From Pontibacter sp. E15-1 (lineage in GTDB: Bacteria > Bacteroidota > Bacteroidia > Cytophagales > Hymenobacteraceae), in contig NZ_JAKVIR010000008.1 of assembly GCF_022601975.1 (NCBI RefSeq), positions 124,001-188,000 on the forward strand: 64,000 nucleotides of DNA, written 5' to 3'. A model generated the notes under the pieces. It was not told where the DNA came from. It searched no databases and saw nothing but the letters and a program-made list of their open reading frames with translations. The translations under genes and the position numbers were made by a program. Shown one piece after another: positions 8,750-16,981 of this stretch (its first letter is position 1; the number at the start of each line of letters is the position of its first letter).

Positions 8750-8785
8750 TTTGCATTATTAGCACCGCCATAGTTGGCATATTTG
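8750..8785 (+). promoter_or_regulatory. Probable promoter of transketolase N subunit
   Basis: TTTG at 8750-8753 and CATATTTG at 8778-8785 resemble the -33 and -7 boxes (one mismatch in the -7 box, 24-base spacer). The GTG start is 60 bases downstream. Confidence 0.4.
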
Positions 8786-8845
8786 CAAGGCAATCGTTTA
8801 ATTGCAGATAAATTCTTAAATTGATAACTAATAACCTCCTATAAA

Positions 8846-9703
8846 GTGAATCCACACAACAAAAGTATCGAAGAGCTGCAGGAAATAGCATCACAGGTTC
8901 GCCGGGACATCGTGCGCATGGTGCATGCGGTTAACTCCGGCCACCCGGGCGGCTCGCTTGGCTGCACCGACTATTTCGTGTCGCTGTACTTCAAAGTGAT
9001 GAACTACAGCACCGACTTTACCATGAACGGCGAAGGCGAGGACCTTTTCTTCCTGTCAAACGGCCACATTTCGCCGGTATGGTATAGCACCCTGGCGCGC
9101 GCAGGCTTCTTCGACCCGAAAGAACTGGCCACGTTCCGCAAGTTGAACTCACGGCTGCAGGGTCACCCCGCCACTGAAGAAGGCCTCGAAGGGATTCGCA
9201 TCGCTTCAGGTTCGCTTGGCCAGGGGCTGTCAGTTGCCATCGGCGCTGCCCAAACCAAAAAACTCAACAAAGACAAAAGCCTGGTATATGTGCTGATGGG
9301 CGACGGAGAGTTGGAAGAAGGCCAGGTATGGGAGGCGACCTTGTATGCCCCACACAATAAAGTGGACAACCTGATTGCCACTGTAGACAGAAACGGCCAG
9401 CAGATAGACGGCTCCACGGAGGAAGTGCTTTCGCTGGGCGACCTGCGCGCGAAGTTCGAGGCCTTTGGCTGGCATGTGCTGGAGGCAGACGGTAACAACT
9501 TCGAGACGCTGCTTCCTGCGCTGGACGAGGCAAAAGCGGCTACTGGCAAAGGAAAGCCAGTGATGCTTCTGATGGACACGCAAATGGGCTATGGGGTAGA
9601 CTTCATGATGGGCTCGCATAAGTGGCACGGTGTGGCCCCGAACGATGAGCAACTAGAGATTGCCTTGCAGCAACTGGCTGTAAAAACGGCATCTGACTAC
9701 TAA
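8846..9703 (+). CDS. Transketolase, N-terminal (thiamine-binding) subunit
   Basis: This is half of transketolase, which moves two-carbon units between sugar phosphates in the pentose phosphate pathway. The 285-residue protein carries the thiamine-diphosphate domain: HPGGSLGCTDYFV near residue 31, GSLGQGLSVAIGAA near 121, and GDGELEEGQVWEA near 151, followed by DRNGQQIDG as the second half of the cofactor motif. The start is GTG (NPHNKSIEE follows). The C-terminal subunit is encoded at 11178, and a von Willebrand A protein gene lies between them, whereas such halves are usually adjacent. Confidence 0.93.
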   Translation: MNPHNKSIEELQEIASQVRRDIVRMVHAVNSGHPGGSLGCTDYFVSLYFKVMNYSTDFTMNGEGEDLFFLSNGHISPVWYSTLARAGFFDPKELATFRKLNSRLQGHPATEEGLEGIRIASGSLGQGLSVAIGAAQTKKLNKDKSLVYVLMGDGELEEGQVWEATLYAPHNKVDNLIATVDRNGQQIDGSTEEVLSLGDLRAKFEAFGWHVLEADGNNFETLLPALDEAKAATGKGKPVMLLMDTQMGYGVDFMMGSHKWHGVAPNDEQLEIALQQLAVKTASDY

Positions 9704-9782
9704 ATAAACATCTCTTCTTTTTCCGGCGGCGCAGATTGCTGCCGTAAAAAGCTTTTTTCTGGTTTTGCCTTACTTCCCTGCT

Positions 9783-11177
9783 ATGGCCCCTTGGCGCAAC
9801 CTGTTCGCGGCACTCACCTTGTTGCTGATACTGTCAGGGCAAGGCGCGGCGTTCGGCCAGGAAGACCAGCAGGCCCTGCCGAAGACCCGCATCCTTTTTT
9901 TGCTGGATGCCTCGGGCAGCATGCTGGCCAAGTGGGAAAACAGCGACCGCATGTCGGTGGCCAAAGATCTGCTGGCCCACCTTGTGGACTCGCTGGAGCG
10001 CTACGACAACGTGGAAGTGGGCCTGCGGGTATACGGGCACCAGTTTGGCAGGGAGCGCAACGACTGCAAAGACACGCGCCTGGAAGTACCGTTCTCAAAG
10101 AACAGCACGGAGGCCATCAAGAAAAAGCTGACTGAGATTGTGCCCCGCGGCAACACACCCATTACCTACTCGCTGCAGCTGGCGGCGAATGACTTTGAGG
10201 ACGAGAAAACACGCAACGTCATTATCCTGATCACGGATGGGCTGGAGTCGTGCGGTGGAGACCCGTGCGCCATGTCGCTGGCCTTGCAGAAGAAGCGTAT
10301 TTTCCTGCGGCCATTTGTCATCGGCATCGGCATAGACCCCGAGTTTGAAAAGCAGCTCAACTGCATCGGCCATTACTACAATGCGTCCGACGTGAACACG
10401 TTCCGGTTGGTGCTGACCGAGATTGTGATGCAGGCGCTGAGCAAGACAACCGTGAGCGTGGAGCTGCTGAACGACGACGGCCGCGCCGTGGAGACCAACG
10501 TGAACATGACGTTTCTGAACACCCTGACCGGTGAGCCGGAGTACAACTACGTGCACGCGATGGGAGAAGGCGGCAAACCGGACATGCTGGCTGTCGACGC
10601 GCTCATCTCTTATGATTTGGTTGTGAACACCGTTCCGGCCGTGGTGGAGCGCAATATCAGCATTGAGCCCGGCAGGCACAACGCCATCCGGGTGAAGGCC
10701 CCGCAGGGCATGCTATACCTGCGCCAGAACGGGCCGTCTCCGTACGGAAACCTGTCTGCCCTCGTAAAGCAGCAGGGTACAGCGCAAACGCTGCATGTGC
10801 AGTTGTTCGGGGAGCAGCAAAAGTACCTGACGGGCACCTATGACATAGAGATTCTGACACTGCCGCGCATCTATCTCAAAGCCGTGGAAGTGAAGCAGGG
10901 ACAGACGAACACCATAACCATCCCGCCACCGGGCCAGCTGGCCGTAGCCTCGCAGATGAAAGGCTATGGCAGCATTTACCTGATGGAGGAGCATGGCGGG
11001 CAGCGCTGGCTGTGCAACCTGCCCGAAGAGAACAGCAGACTGACGATGGCCTTACAGCCGGGGAATTATAGAATGGTTTACCGCACGAAGTCCGCCCAGG
11101 CGAGTAAATTCACAGACGTAAAAGACTTTACAATTAAATCGGGCGCGACCACAACCGTAAAAATTTTCAACAGATAG
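9783..11177 (+). CDS. Secreted von Willebrand factor A (VWA) domain protein
   Basis: The function is unknown. The 464-residue protein begins with a signal peptide (residues 1-25, ending AAFGQ). A VWA domain covers residues 35-220 with a complete metal-ion adhesion site: DASGS near 42, the Thr in RGNTPITYS near 125 and ITDGLESCGGD near 150. This implies binding of a protein or ligand through a metal. The C-terminal 240 residues are beta-rich, without recognisable motifs. An in-frame TTG lies 18 bases upstream, but the ATG at 9783 starts the signal peptide cleanly. The stop abuts the ATG of the transketolase C subunit, so the two are translationally linked. Confidence 0.85.
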   Translation: MAPWRNLFAALTLLLILSGQGAAFGQEDQQALPKTRILFLLDASGSMLAKWENSDRMSVAKDLLAHLVDSLERYDNVEVGLRVYGHQFGRERNDCKDTRLEVPFSKNSTEAIKKKLTEIVPRGNTPITYSLQLAANDFEDEKTRNVIILITDGLESCGGDPCAMSLALQKKRIFLRPFVIGIGIDPEFEKQLNCIGHYYNASDVNTFRLVLTEIVMQALSKTTVSVELLNDDGRAVETNVNMTFLNTLTGEPEYNYVHAMGEGGKPDMLAVDALISYDLVVNTVPAVVERNISIEPGRHNAIRVKAPQGMLYLRQNGPSPYGNLSALVKQQGTAQTLHVQLFGEQQKYLTGTYDIEILTLPRIYLKAVEVKQGQTNTITIPPPGQLAVASQMKGYGSIYLMEEHGGQRWLCNLPEENSRLTMALQPGNYRMVYRTKSAQASKFTDVKDFTIKSGATTTVKIFNR

Positions 11178-12137
11178 ATGAAAGAATACACGTATTCAGA
11201 GAAGAAAGACACTCGTTCTGGCTTCGGAGCCGGCCTGCAGGAGCTTGGCCGCACCAACCCTAATGTAGTAGCCCTTTGCGCCGACCTGGTGGGTTCGCTA
11301 AAGATGGCCGATTTTATCAAGGAAAACCCAGAGCGTTTCTTCCAGATCGGTATCGCGGAGGCGAACATGATGGGTATGGCCGCAGGTATGACCATAGGCG
11401 GGAAAATCCCGTTCACCGGCACGTTCGCCAACTTCTCTACCGGCCGCGTGTACGACCAGATCCGGCAGTCGATTGCCTACTCTGGCAAAAACGTGAAAAT
11501 CTGCGCCTCTCACGCTGGCCTGACCCTGGGCGAGGACGGCGCCACGCACCAGATCCTGGAGGACATCGGCATGATGAAAATGCTGCCGCACATGACCGTG
11601 ATCAACCCCTGCGACTACAACCAGACCAAGGCGGCCACCATCGCCATCGCCGACCATGAAGGCCCGGTATACCTGCGTTTCGGTCGCCCGGTGATTCCGG
11701 TGTTCACAGACCCGAACCAGAAGTTTGAGATCGGCAAGGCCTGGATGGTAAACGAGGGAACGGATGTCAGCATTTTCGCAACCGGCCACATGGTATGGAA
11801 AGCGATTCTGGCCGGCCATATCCTGGCTGAGAAAGGCATTTCCGCCGAGATCATTAACATCCATACCATCAAGCCCCTGGATGAGGAGGCAATCCTGAAG
11901 TCGGTGGCGAAGACCAAGTGCGTGGTGAGTGCCGAAGAGCACAACCGCCTGGGTGGCCTCGGCGACAGCATCGCGCAGGTACTCGTGAAAAACACCCCGC
12001 TCCCGATGGAGTATGTGGCCGTGAACGACACCTTCGGCGAGTCTGCCACGCCCGACGAACTGATGGAAAAATACGGACTGACCGAGAACGACATCGTGGC
12101 AGCCGCAGAGCGCGTCATCAGCAGAAAGCGGCAGTAA
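11178..12137 (+). CDS. Transketolase, C-terminal (pyrimidine-binding and C-domain) subunit
   Basis: It completes the two-subunit transketolase with the gene at 8846. The 319-residue protein has the pyrimidine-binding domain with the catalytic Glu in QIGIAEANMMGMAAGM near residue 57, HAGLTLGEDGATHQ near 113, and the C-terminal domain with VVSAEEHNRLGGLGDSIAQ near 250. The ATG follows directly on the TAG of the VWA gene with no gap. A possible hairpin follows the stop. Confidence 0.93.
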   Translation: MKEYTYSEKKDTRSGFGAGLQELGRTNPNVVALCADLVGSLKMADFIKENPERFFQIGIAEANMMGMAAGMTIGGKIPFTGTFANFSTGRVYDQIRQSIAYSGKNVKICASHAGLTLGEDGATHQILEDIGMMKMLPHMTVINPCDYNQTKAATIAIADHEGPVYLRFGRPVIPVFTDPNQKFEIGKAWMVNEGTDVSIFATGHMVWKAILAGHILAEKGISAEIINIHTIKPLDEEAILKSVAKTKCVVSAEEHNRLGGLGDSIAQVLVKNTPLPMEYVAVNDTFGESATPDELMEKYGLTENDIVAAAERVISRKRQ

Positions 12138-12164
12138 GCAGCTAAAAGCATCCTATACTAACGC

Positions 12165-12197
12165 CAGAGGCTGTACAAGAGAACGTACGGCCTCTCG
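12165..12197 (+). terminator. Weak hairpin after transketolase C subunit
   Basis: AGAGGC-GTAC and GTAC-GCCTCT form an imperfect stem just after the stop codon, followed by CGCGTTT rather than a true U-tract. It is a possible terminator before the sigma factor gene. Confidence 0.4.
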
Positions 12198-12233
12198 CGT
12201 TTATACCCCATCCGTTTTGCTGCTCCCCCACCA

Positions 12234-12773
12234 GTGGAAGACAAGGAAATCCTAGACAAATTCGACCAGCCCGAGAGCCGAAACCTGGCCTTTAACCAGC
12301 TTGTCCGGAAGTACCAGCAGAAAGTATACTGGCACATCCGCAAGATGGTGATCGACCATGACGATACCGATGACCTGACACAGGAAGTGTTTCTGAAAGT
12401 CTGGAAGAACCTGGAGAATTTCCGCCGGGACGCCCAGCTCTATACCTGGATCTACCGCATCGCCACCAACGAGTGCCTCTCTTTTCTGTCCGGCAAAAAG
12501 CGCAGGTTCTTCCTGCCCCTCCACGACATTACCGCCGAGCTGACCGAAAAGCTCACCTCCTCCCCCGACATCGCCGGAGACGAAATACAGCTAAAGCTCC
12601 AAAAGGCAATTTTGCGCCTGCCCGACAAGCAGCGCCTCGTTTTCAACATGAAGTACTTTGATGAGCTGAAGTATGAGGAAATGTCTGAGATACTGGGAAC
12701 CTCTGTGGGCGCTTTGAAGGCATCGTACCATATCGCGGTGAAGAAAATAGAAGAATATCTGCAACAGGATTAA
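12234..12773 (+). CDS. ECF-type sigma-70 family RNA polymerase sigma factor
   Basis: It directs RNA polymerase to a regulon, probably related to the cell envelope. The 179-residue protein has region 2 (DDTDDLTQEVFLKVWKNL near residue 43; YTWIYRIATNECLSFL near 71) and region 4 (LPDKQRLVFNMKYFDELKY, then the helix-turn-helix YEEMSEILGTSVGALKA near 146). Regions 1 and 3 are absent, as in ECF factors. The start is GTG. The next gene encodes a single-pass membrane protein in the usual place of an anti-sigma factor, and the third encodes a Spy/CpxP-like protein, a layout typical of an envelope-stress module. Confidence 0.92.
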   Translation: MEDKEILDKFDQPESRNLAFNQLVRKYQQKVYWHIRKMVIDHDDTDDLTQEVFLKVWKNLENFRRDAQLYTWIYRIATNECLSFLSGKKRRFFLPLHDITAELTEKLTSSPDIAGDEIQLKLQKAILRLPDKQRLVFNMKYFDELKYEEMSEILGTSVGALKASYHIAVKKIEEYLQQD

Positions 12774-12816
12774 ACTATAGCACGCGTATTGCATCTAACC
12801 CACTGTAGGCAAAACC

Positions 12817-13254
12817 ATGAAAAAGCACTTGAAACTAAGCGATATCCCGAAACACAACATCCACCGGGTCCCGGACGGCTACTTCGACCGACTGCCGCGG
12901 CGCATTATGGAGCGTACTGCTATGCAGGAAGAGGTTGCGGGTATACCAGCCTGGCTTGCCCATCTTTCCCGGCCATTGCGTTTTGCCGTTGCCCCGCTTC
13001 TGCTTCTCTTTGTGTTTGTGGGTGCTTACCTGTTTGGCACACAGCAGGCATCGCAGCAGATGGACTTTTCCATCGCCGCGCTCACTAACACCGAGATCAT
13101 GGATTACCTGGACCTCTATGCTCAGGTAGAGACCTCGGACATGGAGGAGTTTGTGGATCTGAATCAAAACCTGACTGCCGAGTTCCTGAACGTGAGCCCT
13201 TCCGCCGCCGAAGAGGAACTGTATTACTACCAACTAGACGACCTAGACTATTAA
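12817..13254 (+). CDS. Single-pass membrane protein, possible anti-sigma factor
   Basis: I do not recognise a named family. The 145-residue protein has a basic cytoplasmic segment of about 50 residues (IHRVPDGYFDRLPRRIMER), one membrane helix (FAVAPLLLLFVFVGAYLFG, near residues 53-71) and an acidic C-terminal part that would be periplasmic (EEELYYYQLDDLDY). Position 43 bases after an ECF sigma gene and the cytoplasm-membrane-periplasm layout suggest an anti-sigma or sensor role. No zinc-binding anti-sigma motif (HxxxCxxC) is present. Confidence 0.7.
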   Translation: MKKHLKLSDIPKHNIHRVPDGYFDRLPRRIMERTAMQEEVAGIPAWLAHLSRPLRFAVAPLLLLFVFVGAYLFGTQQASQQMDFSIAALTNTEIMDYLDLYAQVETSDMEEFVDLNQNLTAEFLNVSPSAAEEELYYYQLDDLDY

Positions 13255-13261
13255 TTCACCC

Positions 13262-13711
13262 ATGAAACACTACATCATACTAATCGCCATGTGCTGTGCC
13301 CTCACCTTGCCCGCCACTACAGTGCAGGCACAGAGCCACAAGCATGAGCAGCGGGAAAAAGTGGAGGCCGCCAAGGTGGCTTTCCTTACCGACAAAATGG
13401 GCCTCACGCCAGAGCAGTCGCAGAAGTTCTGGCCGATCTACAACGAGCATGAGGCCAAGCGCCGCGAGTTGGTCAAAGGCTACCGCATCGACTTTAAGCA
13501 GGACATCGACCTCCTGACTGACGCGCAGGTAGAGGCCCGCGTGGCCAAAATATTTGACTTGAAAGAGAAAGAGTTGGCGTTGGATAAAGTATATGCCGAG
13601 CGCTACCAGAAAGTCATCACCATCAAACAGCTCGTGAAGATGTACCGCGGCGAGCGGGAGTTTATGAAGCTGCTGCTGCGACGGCTCGACGACAAAAAGC
13701 AGAATCAGTAG
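13262..13711 (+). CDS. Spy/CpxP-like periplasmic protein
   Basis: The 149-residue protein has a signal peptide (cleavage after TVQAQ, near residue 24) and a helical, highly charged mature part. The LTPEQSQKFWPIYNEHEAKR segment near residue 48 matches the LTxxQ-type repeat of Spy/CpxP periplasmic chaperones and sensors, and a second (LLTDAQVEARVAKIFDLKEK) follows near 80. Relatives bind unfolded proteins or modulate envelope-stress signalling. It lies 7 bases after the membrane protein gene, as the last gene of the sigma-factor unit. Confidence 0.72.
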   Translation: MKHYIILIAMCCALTLPATTVQAQSHKHEQREKVEAAKVAFLTDKMGLTPEQSQKFWPIYNEHEAKRRELVKGYRIDFKQDIDLLTDAQVEARVAKIFDLKEKELALDKVYAERYQKVITIKQLVKMYRGEREFMKLLLRRLDDKKQNQ

Positions 13712-13747
13712 CAACCTTGAATTCCCATTGTAGCCTTTTAGGTATGA

Positions 13748-13813
13748 AAGCAAGACAGCACCTCCTGTATGGCTGGCAGCAATGTCACCCATACAGGAGG
13801 TGCTGTCTTGCTT
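13748..13813. terminator. 25-bp perfect inverted repeat at end of sigma-factor unit
   Basis: Arms 13748-13772 and 13789-13813 are perfect complements with a 16-base loop. It starts 36 bases after the last gene of the unit. There is no strong U-tract after the stem. Confidence 0.7.
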
Positions 13814-14132
13814 GACCATCTACGGCCCTATGCATAGATTGTGCTCAGCTAGGCTTGTTTACACAGAAGCACAAAATCCCCCTCCACTAACGCTACCAAA
13901 GCGCAGCGACGTGTCGTGCTCCTGCCTGCTAGAAGCGTGCCCATACCCTCACAAGTATAATTAGCTTAACCTCCGGGGGTAGGGTCCTCTATTTAAACCA
14001 AGGCAGCTTTAACACTTTCCTGACCTATAGGCATAGCCTAAACAATGGGATTATGGACTGCGACATCCAGCGGAATTTCTAAAGCCCTAATCGTATAACC
14101 GTAAAGCACACATGCTGCACGTATTATACGTT
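13814..14132. other. Intergenic region with fragment of the G-rich element core
   Basis: No gene is evident between the palindrome and pepE. At about 13972-13997 the words CCGGGGGTAGGG and CCTCTATTT occur together, the same core as in the two 300-bp elements at 24513 and 45642. The rest of the element is not recognisable here. Confidence 0.5.
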
Positions 14133-14852
14133 TTAATAGGCATCCAGCAGAAAACTGATGTCATCGCCCGGCTCGAACTCCATTGGCTTCTGGCTTTGCA
14201 GGAATACACGGGCAGAAAGCGGGCCTTTTAATTCGATCCGATCGCCTTGCACGCGCAGCATGCTTCCCTCACGCAGCCCTACCACGGGCTGGCGGTTGTG
14301 GTGATGGAACTCTGCAATCCGGGTTTCGCGGGTTTCGCCCATGTGCGTGGAACCGGCCACCGGATCCTGGTAATGCGGGTTGATGTTGAAAGGCACCAGT
14401 TGCAGCGCATCGAATGTTTTCACGTGCACAATGGGCATGTCGTTCGTTGTCCCGATCGTTTTGCCGGCCACGTTGGTTCCCGCGCTTGTTCCCATATAGG
14501 GCATGCCCTTCAGCACGCGTTGCTGCAGCGGCTCCACCAGTTTATGGAGGTATAAATTGCGCAGCAGCACGAACGTGTTCCCGCCGCCGATAAAAACGGC
14601 TTCCGCCTCGTTCACCGCTTTCGCGGCATTGTCGTGCTCATGCACGCCGCTAACGCTGATGCCCCATTTCCCGAAGGCCTCGCGCGCCGTGGCCGTGTAC
14701 TCCTGATGCGAAATACCGCCTGGCCGGGCGTAGGGTATAAACAAAAGGCTGGACTTGCCTGCCAAAAGGGCGTTTACTTCCGCTTCGGCATGCTCGAGGT
14801 AGCCGGTGCCGTGCGTGGTAGAGGTGCTGATCAATAAAAGATTTCTGCTCAT
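14133..14852 (-). CDS. pepE: Dipeptidase E (alpha-aspartyl dipeptidase)
   Basis: It hydrolyses dipeptides with an N-terminal aspartate in the cytoplasm (peptidase family S51). The 239-residue protein has the nucleophile elbow GTSAGTNV with Ser123, Asp138 and His160 (NINPHYQDP) in the spacing of the PepE catalytic triad, and the family block FIGGGNTFVLL near 88. A TTG two codons upstream is also in frame, but the ATG at 14852 (MSRNLLL) matches the family start. It is a single-gene unit on the minus strand. Confidence 0.93.
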   Translation of the reverse strand: MSRNLLLISTSTTHGTGYLEHAEAEVNALLAGKSSLLFIPYARPGGISHQEYTATAREAFGKWGISVSGVHEHDNAAKAVNEAEAVFIGGGNTFVLLRNLYLHKLVEPLQQRVLKGMPYMGTSAGTNVAGKTIGTTNDMPIVHVKTFDALQLVPFNINPHYQDPVAGSTHMGETRETRIAEFHHHNRQPVVGLREGSMLRVQGDRIELKGPLSARVFLQSQKPMEFEPGDDISFLLDAY

Positions 14853-14929
14853 GCCCAAAATTAGAAATTTTGTTTGAGCGAACGCGAGAATAGCCGCGTA
14901 GATTTTGCTGGCTATTGCACAGAGCTTCC

Positions 14930-15199
14930 TTACTGTTTTTTATTCAGCCGCGCCAGTTGGAGCTTGATTGTTTCGAGGTATGGTTCGAGGTGGGTATAAT
15001 CTGTGAGCGCACGAACGAGGCCTATACTTTTGAGGTCGTAGAGAAACCAGAGCTCCACGTAAAAGTCGTGCATCCAGTAGAGGTCTATCTTGCACCACCC
15101 TTTGATGCGATGGTGCAGATAGCAGCCCTGGGTCAGGACCAGTTCGGCCTGCTCGTGCGGGGGCAGTTTGTTAAAGGCTTGTGCACGTGTTATATCCAT
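14930..15199 (-). CDS. Small conserved-looking protein of unknown function
   Basis: I do not recognise this 89-residue protein. It is rich in aromatic and charged residues (YWMHDFYVELWFLYD) with no signal peptide or membrane segment, so it is probably cytoplasmic. The balanced composition and low-complexity-free sequence suggest a real gene. It lies 73 bases downstream of another small minus-strand gene, with a terminator between them. Confidence 0.6.
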   Translation of the reverse strand: MDITRAQAFNKLPPHEQAELVLTQGCYLHHRIKGWCKIDLYWMHDFYVELWFLYDLKSIGLVRALTDYTHLEPYLETIKLQLARLNKKQ

Positions 15200-15211
15200 T
15201 GCTGCAGCGGC

Positions 15212-15238
15212 AAAAAAAAGGCTGCACGGGGCAGCCTT
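15212..15238 (-). terminator. Rho-independent terminator on minus strand
   Basis: An 8-bp stem (15218-15225 with 15231-15238) with loop 15226-15230 is followed, on the minus strand, by a run of T residues (A15212-15219 on the plus strand). It ends the 86-residue protein gene. Confidence 0.8.
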
Positions 15239-15271
15239 ATACGTGAACGATCATTTTCTTCCTGCCTGCCC

Positions 15272-15532
15272 CTAGTTCAGGTGCAGGGTGTAGAGTTCAA
15301 AGCGCGTGGACGCGAAGCTCCAGTGCGATGACGATGGGTGAATCTCAACCCCGTCCTCGTCGATAATGGTGACGGCAAATCCTTCGCCCTGGTTGAGAGG
15401 CTCCGTGAAATGCTTGACAGGGTACACCTTCCCTTCCTCTATCCACTCTTCCGGGTCAAAGGCGGGCATGGTTGCGTCTACGCACTTTGCATAAACGGCC
15501 ATGTAGCTTGGGGGTATAAATAAATTAACCAT
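15272..15532 (-). CDS. Small conserved-looking protein of unknown function
   Basis: I do not recognise this 86-residue protein. It is predicted soluble, with a DEDGVEIHPSSSHWSFAS segment near residue 57, and has no signal peptide. The true start could be the ATG ten codons in (MAVYAK). A terminator directly downstream supports a functional transcription unit. Confidence 0.6.
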   Translation of the reverse strand: MVNLFIPPSYMAVYAKCVDATMPAFDPEEWIEEGKVYPVKHFTEPLNQGEGFAVTIIDEDGVEIHPSSSHWSFASTRFELYTLHLN

Positions 15533-15842
15533 AGTAGAATAACTTTCCAGTAAGATAAATAATTCCTGCCAAACAGGAAATCATGTTCGCCCAAAATTTA
15601 AGAGCACGTTTAAAACTCAACTTTTTAACTGCAAAAAAGAAATTCAAACATGAGCTAAGCGGGTTAATGACCACCTGTCAAATAACATGCCTTACCTAAA
15701 TAAAGGCATAAAATGTCAGATTCAAAACTACAACACCCAAAACTTTTCAAAGTTTTGGGATCGGCGCAAACTTTGGCAGCCGCTTTCGTACAGACGCCGT
15801 ACGTTAAACACAGATTATACTCTCAAACTACAACCTTTGTAT
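15533..15842. other. Intergenic region with a CCCAAAACTT hairpin
   Basis: The gap holds a small hairpin at 15736-15759 (10-bp perfect stem, TTCA loop). At its right end AACCTTTG (15832-15839), one mismatch from the -7 consensus, sits 3 bases before the metallo-beta-lactamase gene. An in-frame extension back to 15687 is basic and unlike the family, so I exclude it. Confidence 0.5.
15736..15759. repeat. Short palindrome CCCAAAACTT-TTCA-AAGTTTTGGG
   Basis: A perfect 10-bp stem (15736-15745 with 15750-15759) with four-base loop. It is AT-rich without a U-tract and far from the neighbouring stop codon. It may be a copy of a dispersed intergenic palindrome. Confidence 0.55.
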
Positions 15843-16922
15843 ATGGAGGCCACTAAAAGCAACCACTACGCCAGCAAAAGAGATACTTTTGAGGTGGCGC
15901 CCCGCATCTGGGGACTGAAAACGATCTTCGTAAACATGTTTTTCATTGCGGAGCCCGACGGATCCTGGGTGCTGGTGGATACCGGCGTGCCGGGTTTTGC
16001 GGCGAAGATAAAGCGGGCCGCGGCTGCGCTGTTTGGCGAGGGTGCCCGGCCCAGGGCAATACTGCTCACCCACGGCCATTTTGACCATTCGGGCAACGTG
16101 AAAGAGCTGGCACGGCACTGGGATGTGCCCGTGTATGCCCATCCGATGGAGTTCCCATACCTGACCGGCCTCTCCAGCTACCCTCCCCCCGACGCGAGCG
16201 TGGGCGGTGGGGGCATGGCCTACATGGCCTTCACATACCCTAAACAGCCGATTGACATAAAGCCCTACCTCGAGTTGCTGCCTGACGATGGCTCGGTGCC
16301 CGGGCTAGCGGGGTGGCACTGGCTGCACACTCCCGGCCATACCCCCGGCCATGTTTCCTTTTTCAGGGAAGAGGACCGCGTGCTGGTGCTGGGCGATGCG
16401 TTTGCCACCCGCGACGCAGCCTCAGCCTTCGCCCTGATTACCGAGAAGCGGAAAGTGCACGGGCCACCCACTTTTTTAACTTCTGACTGGGCTGCCGCGC
16501 ACCACTCCGTGGAGACTCTCTCGAACCTGAACCCGCAGGTGGCCGCCGCCGGGCACGGCATGCCCATGGTGGGCGACGAGTTGAGAAGGCAACTGGATGA
16601 CCTGGTTAAGAATTTCTGGGTAGTGGCCGTGCCGCGCACAGGCCGTTATGTGCATGCCCCCGCCGTGGCAGACGAGCGCGGCGTGATATCGGTGCCACCG
16701 TCCGTAGACACCTCCATGCCCAAAATACTGGCCGCCGCCGGAGCCCTGGCCCTGGCGGGTCTGGCCCTTACGGCTATGCGCAAACGCAGGAAGGTGAAGG
16801 ATTCCGCCGGGCACATTTCAGGCAACAGGCCATACTCGCATAACCGCGTGGCCCCGGGCTTGCCCCCAACCGTTGACCCGGACCATGATGACCCAAATGA
16901 GCATACCAACAATTACCCGTAA
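15843..16922 (+). CDS. Metallo-beta-lactamase fold hydrolase with C-terminal membrane anchor
   Basis: This is a binuclear-zinc hydrolase of unknown substrate. From the ATG at 15843 the protein has 359 residues. The MBL domain spans about residues 15-270, with the metal motif THGHFDHSG near 76, HTPGHTPGH near 164 and LGDAFATRD near 183. A hydrophobic stretch (ILAAAGALALAGLAL, near 298) followed by basic residues could be a C-terminal anchor, and the tail is hydrophilic. The start was chosen because upstream sequence does not look coding and a -7-like box directly precedes it. Confidence 0.88.
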   Translation: MEATKSNHYASKRDTFEVAPRIWGLKTIFVNMFFIAEPDGSWVLVDTGVPGFAAKIKRAAAALFGEGARPRAILLTHGHFDHSGNVKELARHWDVPVYAHPMEFPYLTGLSSYPPPDASVGGGGMAYMAFTYPKQPIDIKPYLELLPDDGSVPGLAGWHWLHTPGHTPGHVSFFREEDRVLVLGDAFATRDAASAFALITEKRKVHGPPTFLTSDWAAAHHSVETLSNLNPQVAAAGHGMPMVGDELRRQLDDLVKNFWVVAVPRTGRYVHAPAVADERGVISVPPSVDTSMPKILAAAGALALAGLALTAMRKRRKVKDSAGHISGNRPYSHNRVAPGLPPTVDPDHDDPNEHTNNYP

Positions 16923-16968
16923 ACAGAAAGCGGCCCGGAACTGATGCTCCGGGCCGCTTTCTGTTTAC
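16919..16968. terminator. 21-bp perfect terminator palindrome overlapping the stop codon
   Basis: Arms 16919-16939 and 16948-16968 are perfect complements with an 8-base loop. The TAA stop of the MBL gene lies inside the left arm. Its inner CTTTCTGTTT side gives a modest T-rich end. It also sits downstream of the convergent 62-residue protein gene. Confidence 0.75.
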
Positions 16969-16981
16969 GGATTTTCGACCG

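Noticed and set aside
15687..15842. N-terminal extension of the MBL protein to 15687
   Set aside because: The extension is basic and low in family similarity, spans a hairpin, and the -7-like box precedes 15843.
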